DNA of 64,000 bases, from assembly GCA_023229425.1 (NCBI GenBank), contig JALNZG010000001.1:124001-188000 (forward strand), in the 5' to 3' direction. The notes below the pieces were generated by a model. That model had not been told where the DNA came from. It ran no database searches and saw only the letters and a program-made list of their open reading frames with translations. The stretch is from Ignavibacteriaceae bacterium. GTDB lineage: Bacteria; Bacteroidota; Ignavibacteria; Ignavibacteriales; Ignavibacteriaceae. The translations under genes and the position numbers were made by a program. Positions within the stretch are counted from its first letter, which is position 1. Every line of letters starts with the position of its first letter. Shown piece after piece: positions 36,399 to 44,470 of the stretch.

Positions 36399-36411
36399 AC
36401 CATCTTGATGG

Positions 36412-36906
36412 TTACTCTTCGACAGTATGTTTTTTCGGGTACTCATAAAAAAGGAGCTTCCCTTTTTTAACTTCATCCCAATGCCCGGCATCAAACTCAA
36501 ACGCTGCGATTGCACACGTTGGCAAATTGTCTATCGTCGCTCCAAAATAATTTGCCAGAGAAGTTAACCCCGGATTATGTCCGAATAGCATTACCGACGA
36601 AACAGAATCATCCAATTCATGAACTACTTCAAGAAGCGTCTTTAGCGAGGCTTCATAAATCTTTTCTTCAAGTTGGAATTCCGGTTCATTTATCTTCAAA
36701 GTCTTAGCAAAAATCTTTGCGGTGGTTATCGCTCGTTTTGCAGGACTTGAAACAATCTTTTCGATCTTAATTTCTTTTTCAGCAATATATTTTGACATAA
36801 CATCCGCGCTTCGGTTTCCGCGGTTATTTAATGGGCGGTCAAAGTCCTTGGCAACTCCGCTTTCCCAGCTCGATTTTGCATGTCGCACTATATATAATAT
36901 TTTCAT
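36412..36906 (-). CDS. sixA: SixA-like histidine phosphatase
   Basis: 164 residues of the histidine phosphatase superfamily. The RHG-type motif is YIVRHAKSSW at the N terminus; the second His is in MLFGHNPGLTSL. Length and the KDFDRPLNNRGNRSA block match SixA, which removes phosphate from phospho-His of Hpt domains. In a region with large phosphorelay kinases that role is plausible. It converges on hisN with a 13-nt gap that holds a small ACCATC/GATGGT hairpin. Confidence 0.9.
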   Translation of the reverse strand: MKILYIVRHAKSSWESGVAKDFDRPLNNRGNRSADVMSKYIAEKEIKIEKIVSSPAKRAITTAKIFAKTLKINEPEFQLEEKIYEASLKTLLEVVHELDDSVSSVMLFGHNPGLTSLANYFGATIDNLPTCAIAAFEFDAGHWDEVKKGKLLFYEYPKKHTVEE

Positions 36907-36980
36907 AAAGTTTTTATTTGAAATTTAACAAAATCTTTTTGATTTAATTCATCGAATCTTTTCTTAATTTTGAAATAAAA

Positions 36981-37967
36981 ATGAGAATCACAATGCAATA
37001 CAGAAAACTTGGAAAAACAGATTTAAATATTTCGGAAATTTCGCTTGGATGTTGGACACTCGGCGGACTTAACTGGGTGAACGGACAGCCAAACGGCTGG
37101 GCGAATGTTGATGAGGGTGAAGCCACTCAAGCAATTAATTATGCGATTGAAAACGGCGTTAATCATTTTGACAATGCTGATGTTTATGGCAACGGTAAAG
37201 CAGAAAGAATGCTTGCAGGAATTCTCGGCAACAGAACAAACGATGTAACGATTGCAACAAAGATCGGCTGGTTTCCCGGAACCGCCGCCAATGCATACGA
37301 ACCGCAGCATATTCGTCATCAGTGTGAACAATCGCTTGTAAATTTAAAACGTGAATACGTTGATCTTTATTATTTTCATCACGGTTACTTTGGCGATCAT
37401 GACGAATATCTTGATGCTGCAATTGAAATGATCTATCGTTTGAAAGAAGAAGGGAAAATTCGTTTCATCGGACAGTCGGCTTATTCGCACGAAGATTTTA
37501 TGAAACTCGTTCCGAAAGTAAAACCTGATGTGCTTCAAAGCTGGGCGCACGCGATGGATGATAAGTTTATTGCCGACGGAACCCCAACGAGAAAATTGCT
37601 TGAAGAATATAAAATGTCGTTTGTTGCTTTCAGTCCTCTTGCTCAAGGACTTTTGTTAGGAAAGTATGATAAAAACAATCCGCCACAATTTGAAGAAGGT
37701 GATCACAGAAGAGGTTCGCAGAAATTCTCAAGAGAAAATTTGGAGAAGATCGAGTTTAAAATTGCAAGACTAAAAGAGAATTTCGGCTCTTCGGTTGAGG
37801 ACCTTGCACGGGTTGCTCTGCAATATCTTTTAAAATATAATGTTGTCGGAACAGTCATTCCGGGATTCAGAAACCTACATCAAGTAAAAGTGAATCTTTC
37901 GGCAATGAATAAACCATTGACCGATGATGAATTCAATTTGGTAAAAAATATTTTTTCAGAAAAGTAA
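36981..37967 (+). CDS. Aldo/keto reductase
   Basis: 328 residues, NADPH-dependent carbonyl reductase fold. The catalytic residues are visible: Asp and Tyr in HFDNADVYGNGKAE, Lys in ATKIGW and His in YYFHHGYFG. The cofactor region near the C terminus contains VVGTVIPGFRN. The ATG at 36993 (MQYRKLGKTDL) is an equally good start. It is 11 nt upstream of a thioredoxin-like gene and probably in an operon with it. Confidence 0.93.
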   Translation: MRITMQYRKLGKTDLNISEISLGCWTLGGLNWVNGQPNGWANVDEGEATQAINYAIENGVNHFDNADVYGNGKAERMLAGILGNRTNDVTIATKIGWFPGTAANAYEPQHIRHQCEQSLVNLKREYVDLYYFHHGYFGDHDEYLDAAIEMIYRLKEEGKIRFIGQSAYSHEDFMKLVPKVKPDVLQSWAHAMDDKFIADGTPTRKLLEEYKMSFVAFSPLAQGLLLGKYDKNNPPQFEEGDHRRGSQKFSRENLEKIEFKIARLKENFGSSVEDLARVALQYLLKYNVVGTVIPGFRNLHQVKVNLSAMNKPLTDDEFNLVKNIFSEK

Positions 37968-37978
37968 TTGGAGATAAT

Positions 37979-38443
37979 ATGAAACGTATAGTTGAACTCG
38001 CATTATTTGTAATACTCATTTTGTCCTTCTTAACAATTGCACAGAAAAAGGAACGTGAAAAATTTGATCCTTCGCGCGATGCGGCTAAAGATATTAAAAA
38101 TGCAGTTGTACAGGCAACAAAAGAAAATAAGAGAATTTTGCTCGATGTTGGCGGTGAGTGGTGCATTTGGTGCCACCGTTTGGATGAATTTATTTTAGCA
38201 AATCAAGAAATAGATTCAACGCTACGCGCAAATTTTGTTGTAGTTAAAGTTAATTACAGCAAAGAGAATAAGAACGAAACGGTTTTGGCTAAGTTTCCAA
38301 AAGTTGACGGTTATCCTCACTTTTTTGTTTTAGAAAAAGATGGAAAGCTGCTTCATTCTCAAAACACCGGTGAATTGGAAGCTGAAAAATCTTACAGCAG
38401 GGAAAAGCTTTTGAGTTTCTTCACTGAATGGGGGAGAAAGTAA
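37979..38443 (+). CDS. Exported thioredoxin-like protein
   Basis: 154 residues with a signal sequence (1-21, ending LTIAQ) and a good GGAG site. The thioredoxin fold carries the redox motif WCIWCH, followed by a cis-Pro region (VDGYPHFFVLEKDG). The WCxWCH form resembles the DUF255/SoxW-like exported thioredoxins that reduce periplasmic disulfides. A strong terminator follows. Confidence 0.88.
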   Translation: MKRIVELALFVILILSFLTIAQKKEREKFDPSRDAAKDIKNAVVQATKENKRILLDVGGEWCIWCHRLDEFILANQEIDSTLRANFVVVKVNYSKENKNETVLAKFPKVDGYPHFFVLEKDGKLLHSQNTGELEAEKSYSREKLLSFFTEWGRK

Positions 38444-38474
38444 CGATTCCGTTTTTGGTGCGGAGAAATTAGTT

Positions 38475-38518
38475 GAAAGAACTTATCACAATTTGTGATA
38501 AGTCCTTTCGTTTTTTTT
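38475..38518 (+). terminator. Rho-independent terminator
   Basis: GAAAG-A-ACTTATCACA (475-490 of 38 kb) pairs with TGTGATAAGT-C-CTTTC (38494-38509), followed by G and eight Ts (38511-38518). It ends the aldo/keto reductase-thioredoxin unit and abuts the stop of the convergent aldehyde dehydrogenase gene. Confidence 0.93.
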
Positions 38519-40101
38519 CAGTCTCTTCTAAAACTTCTCATATAAACTTTTACTAGACTTATTGCTCCTTTTAAACGAAGCGACAAATCTTTCGAATAAA
38601 GAAAATGCATTCCTCCTTTTAATCCGTCATACACTTGCTTTGAGTGCGGATGCCACCACATATTTTTTTGAAGACCCGGCATAATGTCGTCAATAACTAC
38701 GCGCGGTTGAGTCATCGCTTCCAAACCAAGATAACCATGCGTTCGCCCGTAACCCGATTCTTTCCAGCCACCCCAGGGCGTTTCTGCAAGTCCGTGACTC
38801 ATCAAATGATCGTTGATCATCACCGAACCAACTTCAAGTTGCGCCGCAATTTTGTGCGCCTTCGTTTTATCTTTTGTCCAAACGGAGGCAGTTAAACCAA
38901 GCGAAGAATCATTTGCCAATTTAATCGCCTCTTCAATTGATTTGAATTTTGTTACGGTTACAACAGGTCCGAAAGTTTCTTCATTCTGAACGAGCATTTC
39001 GTTGTTTGCATTTTCAATTACGGTTAACGGATGGAATAATCCTTGTTTCTCTTTTTCAATGTTATCTACAGTAAATATTGAAGCCCCTTTTTCACGTGCA
39101 TCTGCAACGTGTTTCTTAACTGTATCTAATTGCTTTTCAGTAGTTAACGAACCAACAGCAACGTTAAAGTTTTTATCAACGCCAACATTCATTTCAAGTA
39201 ATTTCTTTTTTAACAAAGAGACAAAAGTATCGTAAACATTTTCATGAACATATATTCTTTCAACACCGGCGCATGATTGTCCCGCATTTGAATATCCAGC
39301 CCAAATTGCACCGCTTACTGCGCGGTAAATATTTGCATCGTCACAAACGATCATCGCATCGTTTCCACCGAGTTCAAGTGAAATGGGAAGAAGTTTTTCA
39401 CTCGCTTTCTTCATCAATTGTTTGCCGACGGGAACTGAACCGGTGAAAAATAATTTATCAATTCCCGATTCAATAAAAGCATCACCTGCAATATTTCCCG
39501 GAATGTTTAAAAAGTGGAAAAGTCCTTTCGGCAGATCACCCGCATCAATACAAGCTTTTAACGCTTTACCAACTTCAAGTGTTTGCGTTGCGGTTTTCAG
39601 AATAACAGCATTGCCGGAAATTAATGCCATCGCAACTTCATGGAATGGAATTGCAAAAGGATAATTCCATGGACTGATAATTCCAATCAATCCGTAAGGA
39701 ACGCGGTCAACATAAGACCGTTTATTGATCGTGAGAATGCTGCCGCCGTTGAGTGTTTTTCTTTGTAAAACGGATTCTGCATTTTTGGCGTAATAGGTAA
39801 TTGCCATTGCAGAGGCAAGCACTTCAGTGCTGATGGCATCAACTTTGGTTTTACCGGAATCTTTTGAAATGATATCCGAAATTTCATCTGCATGAGCGAC
39901 AAGATAATCGCGTATTTTGAAAAGATGTTTTGCCCGTTCCGAAAAACTTTTTTTCTGCCATTCTTTTTGGGCGATCTTTGCTTCTTTTACAGCATTCTGT
40001 AAATCGGCAATTGAATTTTCTTTTGTGCTGCCGATTATTTCTCCCGTTGCGGGATTGGTTGATGTTGTCATTTTTTCTGTTGCTAGACCTTGTTCGTTCA
40101 T
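38518..40101 (-). CDS. Aldehyde dehydrogenase family protein
   Basis: 527 residues from the ATG at 40101, which has AGGA upstream; the longer frame to 40230 is unlikely to be translated. NAD(P)-dependent oxidation of an aldehyde to an acid. It shows SPWNYPFAIPFHE, FTGSVPVGKQLM, the general base in LELGGNDAMIV, the catalytic Cys in NAGQSCAGVERIYV, and EETFGPVVTV. The C-terminal 60 residues run past the usual end with a basic tail. The substrate range is not predictable. It has no close partner gene. Confidence 0.93.
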   Translation of the reverse strand: MNEQGLATEKMTTSTNPATGEIIGSTKENSIADLQNAVKEAKIAQKEWQKKSFSERAKHLFKIRDYLVAHADEISDIISKDSGKTKVDAISTEVLASAMAITYYAKNAESVLQRKTLNGGSILTINKRSYVDRVPYGLIGIISPWNYPFAIPFHEVAMALISGNAVILKTATQTLEVGKALKACIDAGDLPKGLFHFLNIPGNIAGDAFIESGIDKLFFTGSVPVGKQLMKKASEKLLPISLELGGNDAMIVCDDANIYRAVSGAIWAGYSNAGQSCAGVERIYVHENVYDTFVSLLKKKLLEMNVGVDKNFNVAVGSLTTEKQLDTVKKHVADAREKGASIFTVDNIEKEKQGLFHPLTVIENANNEMLVQNEETFGPVVTVTKFKSIEEAIKLANDSSLGLTASVWTKDKTKAHKIAAQLEVGSVMINDHLMSHGLAETPWGGWKESGYGRTHGYLGLEAMTQPRVVIDDIMPGLQKNMWWHPHSKQVYDGLKGGMHFLYSKDLSLRLKGAISLVKVYMRSFRRD

Positions 40102-40184
40102 TTTCAATCTTCCTTTTATCTTGTAAGTAAAGTTAATTAAAACTAATTTTTCCGCGAACAAAAATAATTTTGGAGAGAAAACCA

Positions 40185-40646
40185 ATGAAGAATATTCTAA
40201 ATGTTCAAAATAGAGAAAAACTACTAACAAGGATCAACAATCTGAAAGAAACCAATTCTCGTTTGTGGGGAAAAATGTCTGCAAATGAAATGCTTTGCCA
40301 TTTAGCCGACCAAATAAGGGTTGCAACCTATCAAATAAAGACGAGAGATTTCAGCAATTTCTTTTCGCGAACAATACTTTCAAAACTTGTACTGTTGGGA
40401 ATGCCTGCACCAAAGGGAAAAGTAAAAACTTTTTCTGAAATTGATTTAGCAAAAGGGAACGGAACTAAACCCACATCATTTGAAAACGATAGATCACAGT
40501 TGAAAAAAATTGTCTCCGAGTTTATTGAGAAAGACAGCAGCTTTAATTATCAACCTCATGGCGCATTCGGTCCTTTTACCAGGGAACAATGGGGAAGAAT
40601 AATCTACATCCATTTTGATTATCACTTAAAACAGTTTGGAGCGTAA
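40185..40646 (+). CDS. DinB-like/DUF1569-type protein
   Basis: 153 residues from the ATG at 40185 with GGAGAG upstream. The helical-bundle pattern with His residues (WGKMSANEMLCHLADQIR and IYIHFDYHLKQFG) is that of DUF1569, a branch of the DinB/YfiT metal-binding superfamily. Probably binds a divalent metal; the reaction is unknown. A small gene follows 13 nt later. Confidence 0.75.
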   Translation: MKNILNVQNREKLLTRINNLKETNSRLWGKMSANEMLCHLADQIRVATYQIKTRDFSNFFSRTILSKLVLLGMPAPKGKVKTFSEIDLAKGNGTKPTSFENDRSQLKKIVSEFIEKDSSFNYQPHGAFGPFTREQWGRIIYIHFDYHLKQFGA

Positions 40647-40659
40647 GAGAAGAAAAGCT

Positions 40660-40860
40660 ATGACAGATTTATTAAAGGAAGCAATAAATAAAGCAAAACT
40701 TTTATCGCCGGAAATGCAGGACGAAGTTGCTGAACAGTTACTTTTTGAAATTGAGAATGAGTTGAAATGGCAAAAAGAAACATCACTTGAAAAACTTACT
40801 GTTCTTGCCGGAGAAGCCTTACAAGAATCGAATGATTCTAAAACTATAAGACTCCATTAG
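40660..40860 (+). CDS. Small antitoxin-like protein without a visible toxin
   Basis: 66 residues from the ATG at 40660. It is helical and charged, with the pattern LLKEAINKAKLLSPEMQDE followed by WQKETSLEKLTVLAGEAL and a GKT-like end (SKTIRLH). This resembles the short antitoxins encoded before RelE/HicA-type toxins, which usually follow at once. Here a convergent SDR gene follows, so the toxin is missing. Identity is tentative. Confidence 0.55.
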   Translation: MTDLLKEAINKAKLLSPEMQDEVAEQLLFEIENELKWQKETSLEKLTVLAGEALQESNDSKTIRLH

Positions 40861-40872
40861 TATTTCGAAATT

Positions 40873-41697
40873 TTACTTTCTTCCCGTCCATGTTTTCATA
40901 CTTTGTGGAACGCCGAAAAGGATCATCAATTTTTGGAACCATGAATCCGGCAGCAACCCGCGTAAACGTGGATTCAAATTTAGCGTTACCGGACGCTTAG
41001 GCGAATATCTTCCTTTCTTTAATGCCGATTCAACAATTGTCTTTGCAATTACATCATGGTCTTTTAACAAAGGAACGATAAGATTTCCCGGGAACCCGAG
41101 TTTTGCGCCGTGGAATAATCCTTGTGCAATATAACTTGGATGCACCGAAGAATATTTTACTCCGGTTTTTCCATTGTTGTAAGCTTCAAAGCGAAGTGAT
41201 TCGGTTAAACCCCACACTGCCCATTTTGTTGCTGTGTAAACCGCTAAACCGGGAACGCCGAGCGTTGCTGAAGCCGAAGATAAGTTTACGATATGTCCAA
41301 CGTTCCGCTCATACATTTGCGGAAGGAAAGAGCGGATGGTATAAATTAATGAAGTTAGATTTACATTAATGGTTTTTTCCCACTCTTCATCAGTACCATC
41401 TAAAAGCTCTCCACCGAAAACTATTCCGGCATTATTGATAAGAATATCAACTTTTCCCATTTCTTGCTTCGCAATTTCTGCCAGTTCGTAAACGCGTACT
41501 TTATCGGTAACATCGCATTGATGCGCAAAAACTTTTCCGCCAAGTTGTTCGAGTTCGGTTTTGGCTTTATTTAGAGCCTCAGAATTCATGTCCCACAACG
41601 TTAAAGTAACACCTTCTTTGATAAGACGTTTACAAGTTGCAAGTCCGATTCCCATTGCGCCGCCGGTGACCACTGCTGATGAAGATCGTAATTCCAT
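40873..41697 (-). CDS. Short-chain dehydrogenase/reductase
   Basis: 274 residues, Rossmann fold. It has TGGAMGIG (TGxxxGxG) at about 11-18, NNAG at about 88-91, catalytic Ser in LSSASATLG and YxxxK in YTATKWA. The C-terminal extension (RPVTLNLNPRLRGLLPDSW) is typical of the SDR group that acts on lipophilic ketones or alcohols; the exact substrate is unknown. Confidence 0.93.
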   Translation of the reverse strand: MELRSSSAVVTGGAMGIGLATCKRLIKEGVTLTLWDMNSEALNKAKTELEQLGGKVFAHQCDVTDKVRVYELAEIAKQEMGKVDILINNAGIVFGGELLDGTDEEWEKTINVNLTSLIYTIRSFLPQMYERNVGHIVNLSSASATLGVPGLAVYTATKWAVWGLTESLRFEAYNNGKTGVKYSSVHPSYIAQGLFHGAKLGFPGNLIVPLLKDHDVIAKTIVESALKKGRYSPKRPVTLNLNPRLRGLLPDSWFQKLMILFGVPQSMKTWTGRK

Positions 41698-41780
41698 TTT
41701 TCTTCCTTCTTAAATAATTTTTCTTAAAGAAAATTACTTAAATTAATTCATCAAATCATAAACAATTTGAAAGAAATAAA

Positions 41781-42281
41781 ATGTTTACATCAATTCAAGA
41801 AGCTCTTAAAGAATTGCAAAATGAAAGTAATGCAACACAAAAACTCTTTAAAAATCTTACGGACGATTCACTTTCGCAAAAAGTTTATGTTGAAGGAAGA
41901 ACTCTTGCGCGGTTAGCATGGCATATCGTAACTTCTGCTGTTGAGATGATGAACAAAACCGATTTGAAAATTACTGAAGTTGCCGAAGACGCTCCGATTC
42001 CCGCAACCGCAAATGAAATTTTAGAAGCATACAAAAAAGTTTCTTCGTCACTTTTGGCTCAACTGAATGAAAAGTGGACTGACGATTGTCTTGGTGAAAT
42101 AGTTAATATGTACGGTGAGGATTGGTCGAAAAACAATATTCTTGTTATCCTTATGAAGCATGAAATTCATCACCGCGCGCAAATGACGGTGTTGATGAGA
42201 CAAGCCGGTTTGAAAGTTCCCGGTTTATACGGACCCGCAAAAGAGGAATGGTCACAGTACAATATGCCTCCGATGGAATGA
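41781..42281 (+). CDS. DinB-family protein
   Basis: 166 residues. A four-helix bundle with the three metal-binding His positions: one in LARLAWHIVTSAVEMMN and two in MKHEIHHRAQMTVLMRQAG. Members include bacillithiol- or mycothiol-dependent transferases and damage-induced proteins of unknown role. It is divergent from the SDR gene and precedes an OsmC gene. Confidence 0.87.
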   Translation: MFTSIQEALKELQNESNATQKLFKNLTDDSLSQKVYVEGRTLARLAWHIVTSAVEMMNKTDLKITEVAEDAPIPATANEILEAYKKVSSSLLAQLNEKWTDDCLGEIVNMYGEDWSKNNILVILMKHEIHHRAQMTVLMRQAGLKVPGLYGPAKEEWSQYNMPPME

Positions 42282-42352
42282 TCTTTTGAAGCGAAATTCT
42301 GAATTATGAATCAAATAAGAAACAAAAATATTTTTATTTGAAAGGAAAAATT

Positions 42353-42784
42353 ATGGCAACGAAAAAAGCATTTGTAAAACAAGTTAAAGGGATTACTTTC
42401 GTAGGAAAAACCGATTCCAACCACTGGATAACGATGGACGGACCTGAAGAATTCGGTGGAAGCAACGCGGGCGTTCGTCCGAAAGAACTTTTGTTAATCG
42501 CTCTCGGCGGCTGCACCGGCAGTGACGTTGCCGCAATTCTCGGAAAGAAAAAAGTTAAACTTGATGGATTTGAAATGAACATTACCTCTGAAGTTGCAGA
42601 CGAGCATCCGCAAGTGTTTACAAAAATTCATATTGAGTATGTGTTCCAAGGAAAAAATCTTCCAAAAGAACCAATAGAAAAAGCGATTGAACTTTCACAA
42701 ACTAAATATTGCTCGGTAACAAAAATGCTTGAAAAAGCTATGGAAGTTACGCATAGTTACAAAATTGTTGAGACTCAAGAATAA
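42353..42784 (+). CDS. OsmC-family peroxiredoxin-like protein
   Basis: 143 residues from the ATG at 42353, with AAAGGA upstream. The OsmC/Ohr fold has its two reactive Cys residues: LIALGGCTGSDVAAIL and TKYCSVTKML. Such proteins reduce organic hydroperoxides; this short, YhfA-like form may have another thiol role. It may be co-transcribed with the DinB gene, 71 nt upstream. Confidence 0.9.
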   Translation: MATKKAFVKQVKGITFVGKTDSNHWITMDGPEEFGGSNAGVRPKELLLIALGGCTGSDVAAILGKKKVKLDGFEMNITSEVADEHPQVFTKIHIEYVFQGKNLPKEPIEKAIELSQTKYCSVTKMLEKAMEVTHSYKIVETQE

Positions 42785-42906
42785 ATAGTAACTCAAATTT
42801 GGTAGAACTTGATAACCATTGGATGGATAAAAGCGGTTGTGACTTGAATAAGCGTATGTTTGAATAGTATCCCCGATTAAATTCTTGTTTTTGGGACACG
42901 ATTTAC

Positions 42907-42982
42907 GAACAAGGATTAACGAATTGCGATTTTTGATTTTATTTTTTTAACTTCTAAAATCAAAAATCGTTAATCTTTGTTC
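42907..42982. repeat. Large imperfect hairpin in a 366-nt gene-free stretch
   Basis: CGATTTTTGATTTTA (42927-42941) pairs exactly with TAAAATCAAAAATCG (42955-42969); the outer arms GAACAAGGATTAA (42907-42919) and TTAATCTTTGTTC (42970-42982) pair with one mismatch, leaving a 7-nt bulge on the left. The rest of 42785-43150 shows no gene or other structure. Confidence 0.75.
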
Positions 42983-43150
42983 TCAGATTAACCCGCATGA
43001 GGCGAGTGGTTAGCAACTCCGCTGCTCTAAGTAAAGAATGAAAATCATTCAAATGATAGCATATTAAAATAAGGATCATTCAACCATGCCTCCGGATTTT
43101 GTGTTACAAGTTTATAATTAAATAATTCTCTAATTATCCCGGATTCTGTT

Positions 43151-43978
43151 ATGAAAAAAAATGTTCTCTTCTGGATTTTAGCCTTTGTTATTACGCTTGC
43201 CTCCGCATATTATCAACGTGTTACCGGTCCTACGTATCCGTTAGCCGGAAAACAAACAATCGCAAACGAAACGATAAAATATAAACTTGATAGAACGCAT
43301 TCGGGTTATTCAAATCAAGAAGTAAAAGTACAAGTCGCAAATAAAAATGTTTCCGGCACATTATTTTGGAAGCGATATAAAACTGATGACGAATGGACAA
43401 AAGTTGAAATGGTTCGCCGGAATGACTCACTCGTTGCAGAAATGCCTGCACAACCATCCGCCGGAAAGTTGATGTACAAGGTTTTTTTGAACACTCATGA
43501 ACAAGAATTCGATTTAACCGAACAGCTTGTGGTTATCCGATTTAAAGGAGATGTACCTCTTTGGATTCTTATTCCGCATGTACTTTTTATGTTTTCATCA
43601 ATGCTTCTTTCTACAAGAACGGGATTGGAAATATTTAACGATGCCGTTAAAGCGAAAAAATTTATGTTCGTTACTCTTTCATTCCTCTTATTGGGCGGAT
43701 TCCTCTTCGGACCCATCGTACAAAAGTATGCGTTCGGAGAGTTCTGGACCGGGATTCCTTTTGGTTTCGATTTAACCGACAATAAAACATTAATAGCCCT
43801 AATCGGCTGGATTTTTGCGGCGATTGCGCTTATGAGAAAGAAGAATGAAAAATTTTGGGTTGCGTTTGCCGCAATTCTTATGCTGATTATTTTTCTCATC
43901 CCACATAGCGTCTTAGGTTCCGAACTTGATTATCAAAAAATCGATAAGGCGAAAACAAAAGTTGAAAATGTTAAATGA
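43151..43978 (+). CDS. Membrane protein of unknown function
   Basis: 275 residues, family not recognised. An N-terminal signal or helix (4-22) is followed by an extracytoplasmic beta-rich part (about 28-130, YKLDRTHSGYSNQEVKVQV, GTLFWKRYKTDDEWTKVEM) and four membrane helices (about 137-155, 173-195, 212-228, 234-255). The C terminus is basic. It could be a small envelope sensor or carrier; nothing more can be said. Confidence 0.75.
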   Translation: MKKNVLFWILAFVITLASAYYQRVTGPTYPLAGKQTIANETIKYKLDRTHSGYSNQEVKVQVANKNVSGTLFWKRYKTDDEWTKVEMVRRNDSLVAEMPAQPSAGKLMYKVFLNTHEQEFDLTEQLVVIRFKGDVPLWILIPHVLFMFSSMLLSTRTGLEIFNDAVKAKKFMFVTLSFLLLGGFLFGPIVQKYAFGEFWTGIPFGFDLTDNKTLIALIGWIFAAIALMRKKNEKFWVAFAAILMLIIFLIPHSVLGSELDYQKIDKAKTKVENVK

Positions 43979-44057
43979 GTCTGCTATTTGCAAACTAACG
44001 CCTAATGCTTTAATTTTTAACGGTAAAATTTAAAACTAAAAGAACGGATTGTGTTTT

Positions 44058-44408
44058 ATGTCTAATCAATTTATTGCTCATGTTGAAATTCCTTCAACAA
44101 ATCTTGAGACTTCGAAAGAGTTTTATAAAAAAGTTTTTGATTGGGACTTGAAAGATTTCGGTAAAGGATATTTACTTTTTAATACTCATCAGGGAATTAC
44201 TATCGGCATGCGGAAAGTTGAAAAAGTAACCAGCGGTGAGACGACCATCTTTCATGTTAATGTTAATGATATTGAAGATACGCTTGACAAAGTAAAAACT
44301 GCCGGTGGAAAAGTTTTTCGTGAGAAAACAGTTATTCCGGTTTTTGGCTGGTTTGCTCTTCTAAATGATAACGAAGGAAATATTCTCGGATTGTACCAAT
44401 CGCACTAA
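44058..44408 (+). CDS. VOC-family (glyoxalase/bleomycin-resistance fold) protein
   Basis: 116 residues from the ATG at 44058. One vicinal-oxygen-chelate module: AHVEIPSTNLETSKEFYKK, then FHVNVNDIEDTLDKVKTAGG and LNDNEGNILGLYQ. It looks like the CFP-type single-domain VOC proteins. Function uncertain: the family covers lyases, dioxygenases and binding proteins. Confidence 0.87.
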   Translation: MSNQFIAHVEIPSTNLETSKEFYKKVFDWDLKDFGKGYLLFNTHQGITIGMRKVEKVTSGETTIFHVNVNDIEDTLDKVKTAGGKVFREKTVIPVFGWFALLNDNEGNILGLYQSH

Positions 44409-44414
44409 ATTTCT

Positions 44415-44460
44415 TCTCTGTGACTCTGTGGTAAATGCATTCACCGCAAAGTCGCAGAGA
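44415..44460. repeat. 46-nt near-perfect palindrome between convergent genes
   Basis: TCTCTGTGACTCTGTGGTAA and the right arm TCACCGCAAAGTCGCAGAGA surround ATGCAT. Of 23 pairs, 19 are Watson-Crick; the other four are G-U on one strand or the other. It fills the gap between the VOC and alaS stop codons and may terminate both transcripts. Confidence 0.8.
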
Positions 44461-44470
44461 TGTAAAGTAA

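Noticed and set aside
38518..40230. Aldehyde dehydrogenase start at 40230
   Set aside because: The extra 43 residues overlap the divergent DUF1569-type gene start; ATG 40101 has an AGGA site at the right distance.
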